The notes under the pieces are model-generated. The model searched no databases, was not told the origin of the DNA, and worked only from the letters and a program-made list of their open reading frames with translations. Shown here in pieces: positions 1 through 8,710 of a stretch of 64,000 bases of DNA (position 1 is its first letter; each line of letters begins with the position of its first letter). Position numbers and translations under genes: made by a program. Where the stretch lies: contig CAZPYK010000004.1 in assembly GCA_964590755.1 (NCBI GenBank), forward strand, positions 1 through 64,000. The letters are read 5' to 3'. This stretch comes from CAG-390 sp964590755. GTDB lineage: Bacteria > Bacillota > Clostridia > Oscillospirales > CAG-272.

Positions 1-18
1 GACGAGCTTCTAAAAGCA

Positions 19-48
19 GAACAGGCATGACCGAAATCATGCCTGTTC
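19..48. terminator. Stem-loop at left edge, likely terminator of an upstream gene
   Basis: A perfect 12-bp stem (19-30 with 37-48) closes a 6-nt loop. An A-run follows on the plus strand, and on the minus strand the stem is followed by a short T-rich stretch, so termination in either direction is possible. No gene can be seen to its left within the window. Confidence 0.5.
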
Positions 49-124
49 CAAAAAATCAGCTTTTACTGTCTTACGAACACCGAGCTAATGAGCGGCGCTT
101 TTTTATCTAAGATGAAGCTATTTG

Positions 125-139
125 TTAACCCGCGGTTAA
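125..139. promoter_or_regulatory. Palindrome upstream of first MBL lipoprotein promoter, possible operator
   Basis: The 15-nt sequence reads TTAACC-CGC-GGTTAA, a perfect inverted repeat with 6-bp arms. It lies about 40 bp upstream of the -35 box of the first lipoprotein gene. A role as a regulator binding site is inferred from symmetry and position only. Confidence 0.3.
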
Positions 140-176
140 TTTTGCTTGCCGTTGTTAAAAACATCTCGTCTCGGGC

Positions 177-205
177 TTGAAAGTTTGAAGATAAATTGCT
201 ATAAT
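177..205 (+). promoter_or_regulatory. Sigma-A type promoter of first MBL lipoprotein
   Basis: The -35 box TTGAAA (177-182) and the -10 box TATAAT (200-205) are separated by exactly 17 bp. Transcription would start near 212, giving a leader of about 70 nt before the ATG at 285. Confidence 0.75.
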
Positions 206-284
206 TATTAAAAAAGCAATGCGGATCGCTCCCGAGCGGCACCTAATGCAGATCCGCAAAAACAGAAACGGAGATCAACATGAC

Positions 285-2198
285 ATGAAAACAACAAAAA
301 GATTATGGCTTCCCGCCCTGTTGCTGGCGATCCTGCTCATCATGTCCTTTTCGCTGTGCTCTTGCGATGAGGAGTTGCCCGAGGATCCGACAGTGACCAC
401 GGGAGCTGAGGATGAGACTACCGCCGTGCCCGAGTCGACCTCGCTTGATATTATCAAGGACGGCAAGATCACGGTCGTGCGTATAGTTCGTCCCTCGGAC
501 ATTTCCGACGGTGCGCCCGAATTCACCGCGACCAAGCGCTTGCGCGAGACGCTGAACAATCTCGCTGAGGATCTAAAGGGATCCGATCTTTTGTTCGACG
601 AAAAGGTCGTGGTGGAGGAGGACTTCATCATGCCGGGTCAGAGCTATGACAGCAGCACCGTTGAGATCCTCGTCGGTGCGACCGCTTATGACGAGAGCGC
701 GACGGCGTTTGACGGCATCCAATACGGCGGTTATTCGGTAAAGGTCGTCGGCAACAAGATACTTGTCGCCGCATACACCTCCGATTCGTATTCCGAGGCC
801 GCGGATGCGCTCGGGGTTCTTATCAAGCAGAGCGTTGATAACGAAAACAAATCGGTAACGCTTCAAAAAGCGGATATCGCTTTCAGCGGCAATATGTCGG
901 CGCGGGTCTCCGCGATACCCACCTACGAGGGCGGCACTTTCTATTCATATTATGAAGCCGGAAACGATGTGGATGAGGTCATAATCAAAAAGACGGATAT
1001 GACCGAGTTTAATGCATATCTTTCCAAGCTTGAATCCGAAGGCTACACCTGTTATAATACGAACGAGGTGGAGGGAAACAAGTTTACTACCTATAACGGC
1101 GAAAACTATACGATAAACGCGGGCTTTTACAAATACGAATCCTCGGCGCGCATAACCATCGAGGAGCTCGTAAAGAAGCCCTTGCCCAATACTCCGCAGG
1201 AATATACCAAGGTCACCACATCTCAGATAACGCTGCTCGGTCTTGAATATGCCAATTCGTCCGAGTCTACGGGATACACCTCCAACGGTCTTTCCATGCT
1301 TATAAGACTTGAGGACGGTCGCTTTATCGTTGTGGACGGCGGCTTTAACCGTCAGGTATGCGCGGATAAGCTGAACGAGCTGTTGCTTGAGCAGTCCAAG
1401 GAATATGCGACCGACAAAAAGGATATTAAGATAGCTGCATGGATAATCACGCATGCTCACGGTGACCACATAGGTATGGTTACCAACAAATACGGTTACT
1501 TCAGAAACTATACCGTGGAAAATTTCATAGTAAACTTCATATCCGACAACGAGCGTGCCAGAGGTATGGCGGCATATAAGGACAACTGGAGCACCTCGGG
1601 CACCGAGGGCGGCGGTTATACCAGCGTGCTTGCCGCGGCAAAGTCGCTTAAGGCAAATGTCCACATAGCACATGTCGGTGAAGTGTACTATTTCGCAGAT
1701 GCAAAGCTTGAGATGCTCTTTACCATTGAAAGCTTCGGTCCCAATGCCTGCAACGCGCTCAATACCACCTCGCTTATTGTCAAAGCAACGATCAGCGGAA
1801 CAACGCTGCTCATCACCGGTGACGCCACCGGCAACGGCTTCCAGACCGCCGCCAAGACCTTCGGAACATATTTGAAGTGCGATATCCTGCAGGTCGCTCA
1901 TCACGGCTATACCACGTGGGGCAACAATTCCGGAACGATACTTGCATATAAATACGTGCTTCCCACTACGCTGCTCTGGCCGCAGGGCGGACATGCGTAC
2001 CCCAGATATACCGGAAAGGATTACAACGAGGTGCTTTTGAACACTCAAAGTAATCCCAACTATGCCGAAACGTATGTTGCCGGCTTCCAGGGAGACACGG
2101 TCACGCTGCCTCTGCCCTATACCGTCGGCACTGCTGTGGTGAACCGCACATCCTCCTCCAACATCGAGGGCGGAAACAAGGTCATCTCCGGTAAATAA
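285..2198 (+). CDS. Metallo-beta-lactamase-fold lipoprotein, copy 1 of 3
   Basis: Predicted 637-aa cell-surface lipoprotein. The start at 285 follows GGAG (270-273) and gives a typical signal peptide ending in lipobox LCSC with the lipidated Cys at residue 27; the longer in-frame start at 219 would bury this. After a Thr/Glu-rich linker comes a domain (about 45-225) whose ILVGATAYDES and YSVKVVGNKILVAA strings recall the N-terminal domain placed before GH67/GH20-type catalytic domains. The C-terminal half is a metallo-beta-lactamase fold like the ComEC external domain: HAHGDH at 390-395, GD at about 513 and HHG at about 540, so the metal ligands look complete. The substrate is unknown; an extracellular phosphodiesterase or other hydrolase is inferred. 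Two close paralogues follow in tandem, each separately promoted. Confidence 0.85.
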   Translation: MKTTKRLWLPALLLAILLIMSFSLCSCDEELPEDPTVTTGAEDETTAVPESTSLDIIKDGKITVVRIVRPSDISDGAPEFTATKRLRETLNNLAEDLKGSDLLFDEKVVVEEDFIMPGQSYDSSTVEILVGATAYDESATAFDGIQYGGYSVKVVGNKILVAAYTSDSYSEAADALGVLIKQSVDNENKSVTLQKADIAFSGNMSARVSAIPTYEGGTFYSYYEAGNDVDEVIIKKTDMTEFNAYLSKLESEGYTCYNTNEVEGNKFTTYNGENYTINAGFYKYESSARITIEELVKKPLPNTPQEYTKVTTSQITLLGLEYANSSESTGYTSNGLSMLIRLEDGRFIVVDGGFNRQVCADKLNELLLEQSKEYATDKKDIKIAAWIITHAHGDHIGMVTNKYGYFRNYTVENFIVNFISDNERARGMAAYKDNWSTSGTEGGGYTSVLAAAKSLKANVHIAHVGEVYYFADAKLEMLFTIESFGPNACNALNTTSLIVKATISGTTLLITGDATGNGFQTAAKTFGTYLKCDILQVAHHGYTTWGNNSGTILAYKYVLPTTLLWPQGGHAYPRYTGKDYNEVLLNTQSNPNYAETYVAGFQGDTVTLPLPYTVGTAVVNRTSSSNIEGGNKVISGK

Positions 2199-2234
2199 TA
2201 TAGATAAGCTCGATAAGATCGATGCTTGATCATC

Positions 2235-2270
2235 GCGCCGTCGCCGAAAGGCGGCGGCGCGTCGCTTTTT
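2235..2270 (+). terminator. Rho-independent terminator after MBL copy 1
   Basis: An 11-bp GC-rich stem (2235-2245 with 2250-2260, one G-T wobble) has a GAAA tetraloop and is followed by GTCGC and a T5 run. It sits directly before the promoter of the next gene, so the copies are separate transcription units. Confidence 0.8.
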
Positions 2271-2273
2271 GTG

Positions 2274-2302
2274 TTGACAAACGAGAGGGGCTGTGATAAA
2301 AT
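2274..2302 (+). promoter_or_regulatory. Promoter of MBL copy 2, extended -10
   Basis: TTGACA (2274-2279) and TAAAAT (2297-2302) are 17 bp apart, and the -10 is embedded in TGTGATAAAAT. The same arrangement recurs at 6756-6784. Confidence 0.8.
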
Positions 2303-2342
2303 AAATCAAGAACAGTTCGAAACAAAGGAGACCATCGATACG

Positions 2343-4265
2343 ATGACCATCAAGAAAACGATCATGGAAAGATCCAAGCGCGCTGCGGCATTCATACTGC
2401 TGATGCTTCTGGCGCTTGCCGCCGCCGCATGCGACGAAAACGTTACCGTAGGGGGAGAGGAAAGCTCGGATATTCCGCAGAGCACCGAGGAGGTTACGAC
2501 TGCCGCACCCGAGTCATTGACCTTTGATATCATCAAGGACGGAAGCTTTACACTCTCGCGGATCGTGTATCCTTCCGAGCCGGAAGCGGAGGTTGCTCCG
2601 GAGCTTGCCGCCGCAAAACAGCTGCGCGATTTATTGAACGCTTCTGCGGAAGCTTTGAAGGGCTCGGAGCTGTCGTCCGATGAAAAACTTGCCGCCGAAG
2701 AAGATCTCGTCATGCCGGGTCAGAGCCGTGACGGCGAGACGATAGAGATACTTGTGGGAGCCACCGCGTATGATGAGAGCCGCGAAGCTTTTGACGGTGT
2801 TCCGTACGGAGGCTATGCCGTAAAGGCGGTCGGAAACAAGATAGTCGTGGCAGCGTATACCGAGCAGGGATACACCGAGGCGGCAGAGGCGCTGGGCGAG
2901 CTTATAAAGCAGAGCGCGGATAACGAGAGCCGCTCCGTTACGTTGGCAAGATCCGATATCTCCTTCACCGGTGACGTGCTTGAGCGCGTGTCCGCGATGC
3001 CGATCTATGATGGCGGCAGCTTTTATGCTTATTACGAGGCGGGCAACGATGTTGATGAGGTCATCATCAATAATACCGATTTGAGCGAATTTGATGCATA
3101 TATATCAAAGCTCGAATCGCTGGGATATGTCTGCTATAATTCCAACGAGGTGGTCGGAAACAAATTTACTACATATAACGGAGATGCCTATACCATCAAC
3201 GCGGGATACTATGTTTACGAAAATGCCGCGCGCATCACCGTCGAGGCTCTCGTTAACGATCCGCTTCCCAACACTCCGCAGGAATATACCAAGGTAACCA
3301 CGACTCAACTGACCTTGCTGGGACTTGAATACAAGAGCGGCGACAGCTATAAATCCAACGGTCTTTCCATGCTGATCAGACTTGAGGACGGACGCTTTAT
3401 CGTTATCGACGGCGGCTTTACTCGTCAAGCCTGCGGTGAGCTGTTGCGCGCAGAACTGCTTGAGCAATCGAGAGAGTATGCAAAGAATTATAAGGATATA
3501 ACCATCGCGGCGTGGATCGTGACTCATGCTCACGGTGACCACATGGGCATGATAGGTAAATATTACGGCCTGTTCGAAAAATACAAGGTCGAAAATTTTA
3601 TTGTAAATTTCATGTCCGACAATGAACGCTTCGGAGCTATGGCGGCATATTCCTCAAACTGGAGCGAGGGCGAGGGCGGCGGATATGCAAACGTGCTTAC
3701 CGCGGCCGAAAAATTGGGCGCCAATGTTCACATAGCACATGTGGGAGAGATATTCTGCTTTGCCGATGTCAAGATAGAGATGCTATATACCATCGAAAGC
3801 TTCGGCCCTCGTGCGTGCAATGCGCTGAACACCACCTCGCTCGTTTTTAAACTGACCTGCGAAGACACGAGCGTTCTGATCACGGGAGACGCCACGGGTA
3901 ACGCATTGCAGATCGCAACCAAGACCTTCGGTTCATATTTGAAGAGCGACATATTGCAGGTCTCGCACCACGGATACACGACATGGGGAAATGACGCGGG
4001 CACCACGCTCATGTATAAGGCGGTCAAGCCGACAACATTGCTTTGGCCGCAAGGAGGACACGGATATCCCAAATATGTCGACAAGTCATACAATGCGGTG
4101 CTGATGAATTCAAGAACAAATCCGAACTATGCCGAGACATATGTTGCCGGATATCACGGTGACACAGCCACACTTCCGTTGCCTTACACGGTCGGTACGG
4201 CGATCGTGAATCGCGTGGCGGCATCGAACGTTGAAGGCGGGAACAAGATAATTACCGGAAAATAA
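2343..4265 (+). CDS. Metallo-beta-lactamase-fold lipoprotein, copy 2 of 3
   Basis: Predicted 640-aa surface lipoprotein, clearly paralogous to the genes on either side along its whole length. The start at 2343 is supported by AGGAG at 2326-2330; an internal ATG at 2364 is a possible alternative. The signal peptide ends in AAAAC with Cys at residue 30. Domain order is the same as in copy 1: an acidic/Thr linker, an N-terminal domain with EILVGATAYDESREAFDG, a middle region rich in Tyr and Asn, and the metallo-beta-lactamase domain with HAHGDH (H395), ITGDATGN and SHHGYTTWG. All metal-binding motifs are intact, so this copy is probably active rather than a decayed duplicate. Its own promoter and the terminator upstream allow it to be expressed independently. 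The biochemical role is not known. Confidence 0.85.
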   Translation: MTIKKTIMERSKRAAAFILLMLLALAAAACDENVTVGGEESSDIPQSTEEVTTAAPESLTFDIIKDGSFTLSRIVYPSEPEAEVAPELAAAKQLRDLLNASAEALKGSELSSDEKLAAEEDLVMPGQSRDGETIEILVGATAYDESREAFDGVPYGGYAVKAVGNKIVVAAYTEQGYTEAAEALGELIKQSADNESRSVTLARSDISFTGDVLERVSAMPIYDGGSFYAYYEAGNDVDEVIINNTDLSEFDAYISKLESLGYVCYNSNEVVGNKFTTYNGDAYTINAGYYVYENAARITVEALVNDPLPNTPQEYTKVTTTQLTLLGLEYKSGDSYKSNGLSMLIRLEDGRFIVIDGGFTRQACGELLRAELLEQSREYAKNYKDITIAAWIVTHAHGDHMGMIGKYYGLFEKYKVENFIVNFMSDNERFGAMAAYSSNWSEGEGGGYANVLTAAEKLGANVHIAHVGEIFCFADVKIEMLYTIESFGPRACNALNTTSLVFKLTCEDTSVLITGDATGNALQIATKTFGSYLKSDILQVSHHGYTTWGNDAGTTLMYKAVKPTTLLWPQGGHGYPKYVDKSYNAVLMNSRTNPNYAETYVAGYHGDTATLPLPYTVGTAIVNRVAASNVEGGNKIITGK

Positions 4266-4437
4266 TATATATTGCAAGCAGCCACCGAGCATGATCTGCC
4301 GCACGAAATAAGTACATTGTTTTGAAAGAGGCTTTGTCGGCAGATCTCACGCGAGTTTGGGTTCGTTGCTTCCGAAAAATGTTGTTCTAAAAGTCAATGC
4401 TGTTGACTTTATTACATATTCGGATGGATTATTTCTA
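4266..4437. other. Intergenic region before MBL copy 3 with inverted repeat
   Basis: No gene is visible between copies 2 and 3 (4266-4662). No clear terminator with a T-run follows copy 2. An inverted repeat AAGTCAA (4391-4397) / TTGACTT (4403-4409) with a 5-nt spacer lies about 30 bp upstream of the -35 box of copy 3 and may be an operator. Confidence 0.4.
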
Positions 4438-4466
4438 TTGCTTTTTGAGGCGTTCCGTGTTATACT
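4438..4466 (+). promoter_or_regulatory. Promoter of MBL copy 3, extended -10
   Basis: TTGCTT (4438-4443) and TATACT (4461-4466) are 17 bp apart, with a TGT just before the -10 (TGn element). The predicted leader is long, about 190 nt, before the ATG at 4663. Confidence 0.6.
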
Positions 4467-4662
4467 TTAAGCAGAACGGTGCTGTGTGAGGTCAACCGTC
4501 GGACGTTGAGACAAAAGACGCGCGCTTCGGCTTTGCGAGCGATGTCGGATAGTTATACAATAATCAATGGTGCTGAGATCACGGAACGTTTTTCTCCTCG
4601 CTCGGACATGCGGCGAAGGCGATATTATTTTATGCCCGACAATGCGTCAGAAAGGAACCGAT

Positions 4663-6585
4663 ATGAAAAAAACAGCAATAAGCCGAATAGCGGCTATTTG
4701 GGCGGTGCTTGTCATGCTCGTCATGATGTTCACGCTTTGCGCCTGCGACGGCGGGGAAGAGCCTCCGTTGCCTCCCGAGCAAAGCTCGGTCGAGGAAACG
4801 ACCGAGGCGCCGCTTTCTCCGACGCTTGAACTGATTCGCGACGGTAAGCTTACGATCTCGCGCATAGTGCGTTCATCCGAGCTCAGTTCAAACTATGCGC
4901 CGGAATATACCGCGACCAAGAGTCTGCGCGACAAGCTCAATGCTGTCGTCGAGACCATGAAGGGCTCCGATCTTTTATATGATGAAAAGATCATTGTTGA
5001 AGAGGATTTTTTGATTCCCGGTCAAAGCTATAACAGCGACACGGTGGAGATACTTGTCGGTGCGACGGCATATGACGAGAGTGCGACGGCGTTTGACGGT
5101 GTGGAGTACGGCGGTTACGCCGTAAAGGTCGTCGGCAACAAGATACTTGTTGCGGCATATACCCCGGATGGTTATGCCGCAGCTGCGGATGCGCTCGGTG
5201 CTCTTATAGATAAAAACACGAATGCCGAGGACAAGTCTGTCGTGCTCCAGCGCGCGGATATAATGTTTAGCGGAAGTGTTTCGAGCCGCATATCCGCGAT
5301 ACCGACATATGACGGCGGTGCTTTTTACGGTTATTATGAGGCGGGCGAAGATGTCGATGAGATCATCGTCAAAAAGACGAACGAGGCCGAATTTTTCGAT
5401 TATCTTAAGAAGCTTGAAACGCTCGGTTACACCTGCTATAACTCAAATGAGATGGCGGGTAACAGCTTTGCGACCTACAACGGTGCGGAATACACGATAA
5501 ACGCGGGATATTATAAGAGCGATGATTCCGTTCGTATAATGATAGAGGCACTTGTGACCGATCCGCTTCCCAACACGCCGCAGGAATATACCAAGGTAAC
5601 TTCCTCGCAATTGACGCTTGTCGGAATCGAATATGCCGACGCAAATGACGCAACGGGGTATGTCTCCAACGGTCTTTCCATGCTTATAAGGCTTGAGGAC
5701 GGGCGCTTTATCATCGTTGACGGAGGCTTCAGACGCCGGGCATGTGCCGAAAAACTGCGTTCGCTTCTGATAGAGCAATCCAAGGATTATGTAACGAGAA
5801 ACAAGGATATAACCATCGCGGCGTGGATAATCACGCATGCTCACGGTGATCACCTCGGCACCCTTTGCAGCTATACGAGCTTGTTTGCGCAGTTCAAAGT
5901 TGAAAAGATCATAGTCAACTTTATGTCATACAACGAACGCTATAAATGCATGTCGGCTTATCCGACCAATTGGGGCACCACCGCTCCCGACGGCGGAAGC
6001 TGGGATGGCGTTGCCACTGCGGCAAAGGTGCTCAAGACCGAAATGCATATAGCACATGCCGGAGAAGTATATTGTTTTGCCGATGCAAGGCTTGAGGTGC
6101 TCTATACCATTGAAAATATCGGTCCCGAGCCTTTCGATGCCGGGCTTAACACCACCTCGTTGATCATCAAGGCAAATGTCAGCGGCAGTACCTTGCTTAT
6201 CACGGGAGATGCCACCGGAATTGCCATGCGAAAGACCGTGGATAATTACGGTTCATACATACAGAGCGATCTTGTTCAAGTGGCGCATCACGGCTTTACC
6301 ACCTTCGGCACCGAATCCGGAACCATAGCCGCGTACAAGGCGGCGGCTCCCTCATGCGTGCTTTGGCCGATAGGCGGTCATGCTTACAGCAAATGTGAGG
6401 TCAGAAGCTACAACGCTCCGTTGAGTGACCTTGATGCCAACCCCAACTACAAGGAGTCCTTTGTGGCGGGCACGCAAGGCGACACTGTCGTGATCCCATT
6501 GCCGTACACCGTCGGAAATGCGATCATAACGCGCGCGTCGACCTCAAACGTTGACGGCGCATGCACGATAATCGAAGTCAAATAA
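4663..6585 (+). CDS. Metallo-beta-lactamase-fold lipoprotein, copy 3 of 3
   Basis: Predicted 640-aa surface lipoprotein, the third tandem paralogue. The start at 4663 has AAAGGA at 4651-4656, and the encoded signal peptide carries lipobox LCAC with Cys at residue 28. The N-terminal domain keeps EILVGATAYDESATAFDG, and the metallo-beta-lactamase domain keeps HAHGDH (H392), ITGDATG and AHHGFTTFG. It departs most from the others around the loop after the first motif (GTLCSYTSLFAQ) and near the end (AGTQGDTVVIPL), so it may differ in substrate. No transporter or regulator gene is interleaved. The next gene downstream is an orphan solute-binding lipoprotein with its own promoter. Functional assignment is limited to metal-dependent hydrolase fold and surface location. 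Confidence 0.85.
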   Translation: MKKTAISRIAAIWAVLVMLVMMFTLCACDGGEEPPLPPEQSSVEETTEAPLSPTLELIRDGKLTISRIVRSSELSSNYAPEYTATKSLRDKLNAVVETMKGSDLLYDEKIIVEEDFLIPGQSYNSDTVEILVGATAYDESATAFDGVEYGGYAVKVVGNKILVAAYTPDGYAAAADALGALIDKNTNAEDKSVVLQRADIMFSGSVSSRISAIPTYDGGAFYGYYEAGEDVDEIIVKKTNEAEFFDYLKKLETLGYTCYNSNEMAGNSFATYNGAEYTINAGYYKSDDSVRIMIEALVTDPLPNTPQEYTKVTSSQLTLVGIEYADANDATGYVSNGLSMLIRLEDGRFIIVDGGFRRRACAEKLRSLLIEQSKDYVTRNKDITIAAWIITHAHGDHLGTLCSYTSLFAQFKVEKIIVNFMSYNERYKCMSAYPTNWGTTAPDGGSWDGVATAAKVLKTEMHIAHAGEVYCFADARLEVLYTIENIGPEPFDAGLNTTSLIIKANVSGSTLLITGDATGIAMRKTVDNYGSYIQSDLVQVAHHGFTTFGTESGTIAAYKAAAPSCVLWPIGGHAYSKCEVRSYNAPLSDLDANPNYKESFVAGTQGDTVVIPLPYTVGNAIITRASTSNVDGACTIIEVK

Positions 6586-6632
6586 TATGCTACGACGAGT
6601 CGCCGCGATAAGCGGCGACTCGTCGTAGCATA
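6586..6632. terminator. Perfect 21-bp stem-loop after MBL copy 3
   Basis: Bases 6586-6606 pair without mismatch with 6612-6632 around the 5-nt loop GATAA, starting immediately after the stop codon. There is no T-run, so it may block transcription by stem strength alone, protect the 3' end of the mRNA, or both. Confidence 0.6.
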
Positions 6633-6755
6633 GCATATGGGCGATTCCGATGCATGGAATGCTGAGGATGGGTTTGGCATGTCGGTGACAGAGAGCGGGT
6701 CGTGACGGAAGGTTGAACGAGAAAATAAAAATATTGTCTATCTTTCTGTTTACTA

Positions 6756-6784
6756 TTGACAAATAAAAAACGCTGTGATAAAAT
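6756..6784 (+). promoter_or_regulatory. Promoter of orphan solute-binding lipoprotein
   Basis: TTGACA (6756-6761) and TAAAAT (6779-6784) are 17 bp apart, again within TGTGATAAAAT, matching the promoter at 2274-2302. The untranslated leader contains the inverted repeat GACAAGCG (6794-6801) / CGCTTGTC (6818-6825), which could form a 5' stem-loop. Confidence 0.8.
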
Positions 6785-6911
6785 AATCTTGATGACAAGC
6801 GCTGCCGAAGTCGATGACGCTTGTCGCGTGAGCTTTGTCGCGCCACGAGCGTGCCGGGCTGTGTGAAACTGTATTTTATGCTGTCATACGGCGGCGGAAC
6901 GGAGGATATCC

Positions 6912-8384
6912 ATGAAAATGCAAAAGAATGTTTCGATCATTGCGAGAAGCGTTGCGGCGCTGGTCGCTCTGCTTATGCTCGTTATGAGTTTGGCGGCGTG
7001 TGCAAAGCCCGGGGAGGATCCCCAAGATACCACCGCGGGTCCCGAAGCCACGACGGTACCGGACTCCGAAACCGAGTCATTGTACGAAGCGGACGACCTG
7101 CCGGATTCGATGCAACTGAACGAGACGATCACCATGCTTTACGGCGAGGATGCGGAGAACGTTGAATTCTTCGTTGAGGACGAGGGCAACGATTCGGTCG
7201 AATTTGCCATTAAAACGCGCAACGCAAAGGTGGAGCAGCGTCTCGGCGTAACGGTGGATTATATCGGAACGCCAGGTAACTACAACAACCGCGCCGCATA
7301 CGAAAAGGTCGTCAGAGCTGATGTTGCCGCGACCAACGATTATGATATCTATGCCGCATATTCGATGACAATTGCCAACTGCGCCTACAGCGGCTTTTGC
7401 GCCAACCTTTACGATTATGACAACATACTCAATTTCCAAAAGTCATGGTGGCCCAAAAAGCTGACGAGTGAGGCGGAGATACGCGGCAAGCTTTACTTTG
7501 CTTCGGGCGATATATCCACAAACATGCTTTATATGATGTATGTCATATATTTCTCCAAGGAACTCGTGACCGACCATTCTCTCACAAGTCCTTATGATCT
7601 TGTCGACACGGGGGATTGGACCATAGATAAGATGATAGAGATGATCGAGATCGTAGCTATCGAAAACAACGATGATTCAAGGATATACGGCTTGGTGACG
7701 AGCTCGAATGTTCACCTCGATCCCTTCTATTTCGGCGCGGGACTTTCGATAGTCGATCGTGATGCCGACGGCAATATCGTGATCTCGGATATGTTCTCAA
7801 GCGAGCGTGCCATCAATACCGCAACAAAGCTTGGGGCGATATTTGACAACGGCAAGAGTATTTATGAGAACGGCGACGATGCGTTTCTGACGAACCGTGC
7901 GCTGTTTGAGGTCAATCGCGCGCGCTTTGCGAGCCAAAAACTCAGCGATGTCGATATCGGATTCGGTGTCATTCCCATGCCGAAGTATGATAAGGATCAA
8001 GTCGATTACTCCACCTGCCTCGGATTCCCGTATACGCTTTATGCGATATCCACCGGCTCCGCGCGCAGAGAAGCTGCGGCATATCTGCTGGAGGCAATGG
8101 CATCCGAGAGCTATCGCACGGTCACTCCCGCGCTGTTTGAGGTGTCGATGAAGGTCAGATATGTGGATGATCCCACGGCCGCGAGAATGTTTGATATCAT
8201 ACGCGCAGGTGTAAGCTTTGATACGGGCAGAATATTCACCTCGTCGCTCGGAAACATCCCGTTCAGCACCTTCAGAAATTCTGTGTCGAACAACGAGTCG
8301 TACGCGACAAAATCCGCGACGAACAAGAAGACGCTAAACGGCTACCTTAAACTTTTGAATAAAAAATTCGAGTCTATGCAGTAA
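6912..8384 (+). CDS. Extracellular solute-binding lipoprotein (ABC importer type), orphan
   Basis: Predicted 490-aa family 1-like solute-binding protein. GGAGG at 6901-6905 fixes the start. The signal peptide ends in lipobox LAAC with Cys at residue 30, followed by a Thr/Glu/Pro linker. The body has the features of carbohydrate-binding proteins of Clostridia: early NETITMLYGEDAENVEFF, then RNAKVEQRLGVTVDYIG, an ATNDYDIYAAYS segment, a TGDWTIDKMIEM segment in the second lobe and IGFGVIPMPKYDKDQ near the closure region. No permease or ATPase is next to it. It follows the three metallo-beta-lactamase lipoproteins and shares promoter type with copy 2, so co-regulation with them is plausible. It could bind a product released by them; this is inference. 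Confidence 0.8.
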   Translation: MKMQKNVSIIARSVAALVALLMLVMSLAACAKPGEDPQDTTAGPEATTVPDSETESLYEADDLPDSMQLNETITMLYGEDAENVEFFVEDEGNDSVEFAIKTRNAKVEQRLGVTVDYIGTPGNYNNRAAYEKVVRADVAATNDYDIYAAYSMTIANCAYSGFCANLYDYDNILNFQKSWWPKKLTSEAEIRGKLYFASGDISTNMLYMMYVIYFSKELVTDHSLTSPYDLVDTGDWTIDKMIEMIEIVAIENNDDSRIYGLVTSSNVHLDPFYFGAGLSIVDRDADGNIVISDMFSSERAINTATKLGAIFDNGKSIYENGDDAFLTNRALFEVNRARFASQKLSDVDIGFGVIPMPKYDKDQVDYSTCLGFPYTLYAISTGSARREAAAYLLEAMASESYRTVTPALFEVSMKVRYVDDPTAARMFDIIRAGVSFDTGRIFTSSLGNIPFSTFRNSVSNNESYATKSATNKKTLNGYLKLLNKKFESMQ

Positions 8385-8414
8385 GACTCGACTATAATCG
8401 AAATAATAAAGCTC

Positions 8415-8452
8415 TTCGGGGGCTGCCGCATCATTGTGCGGCAGCCCCCGAA
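8415..8452 (+). terminator. Terminator-like hairpin after solute-binding lipoprotein
   Basis: A perfect 16-bp stem (8415-8430 with 8437-8452) closes the loop TCATTG about 30 nt after the stop codon. It has no T-run. Its core, 8418-8453, is repeated exactly at 8661-8696. Confidence 0.55.
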
Positions 8453-8696
8453 AGTTGCTGATAAAGCAAACGGTTTTCTCGGCTTTTCGAAAGTTTTCGC
8501 CCGCCTTTTTCAAAAGGCGGCGCAGTGGAGGGCGCGGAGCCCTCCTCGCGCTCCGCAGAGCGCGAAAAAGCTCCGGCGTTTCTCTTTTGATAACTTTTCT
8601 CTTTGCGCCTGCAGTGCCAAAGAGAAAAGTGGCTTAATGCTTTGTGTATTTTTACATCGGGGGGGCTGCCGCATCATTGTGCGGCAGCCCCCGAAA
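8415..8696. repeat. Array of six stem-loops bounded by an identical 36-bp hairpin repeat
   Basis: The gap between two convergent genes is almost entirely inverted repeats. In order these are the 16-bp hairpin 8415-8452, CCGCCTTTT/AAAAGGCGG at 8501-8520, GGAGGGC/GCCCTCC at 8527-8545, TCGCGCTC/GAGCGCGA at 8546-8565, a 13-bp stem 8593-8605 with 8618-8630, and a second copy of the first hairpin at 8661-8692. The first and last share 36 identical bases in direct orientation (8418-8453 and 8661-8696). Elements of this general look are scattered between genes in Oscillospiraceae genomes; that is recollection, not a search. Short reading frames here are by-products of the palindromes. Confidence 0.7.
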
Positions 8697-8710
8697 TGTT
8701 TTTAATTTGA

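Noticed and set aside
8434..8705. Two overlapping small open frames between hairpins
   Set aside because: They are made almost entirely of inverted repeats and are by-products of the hairpin array.
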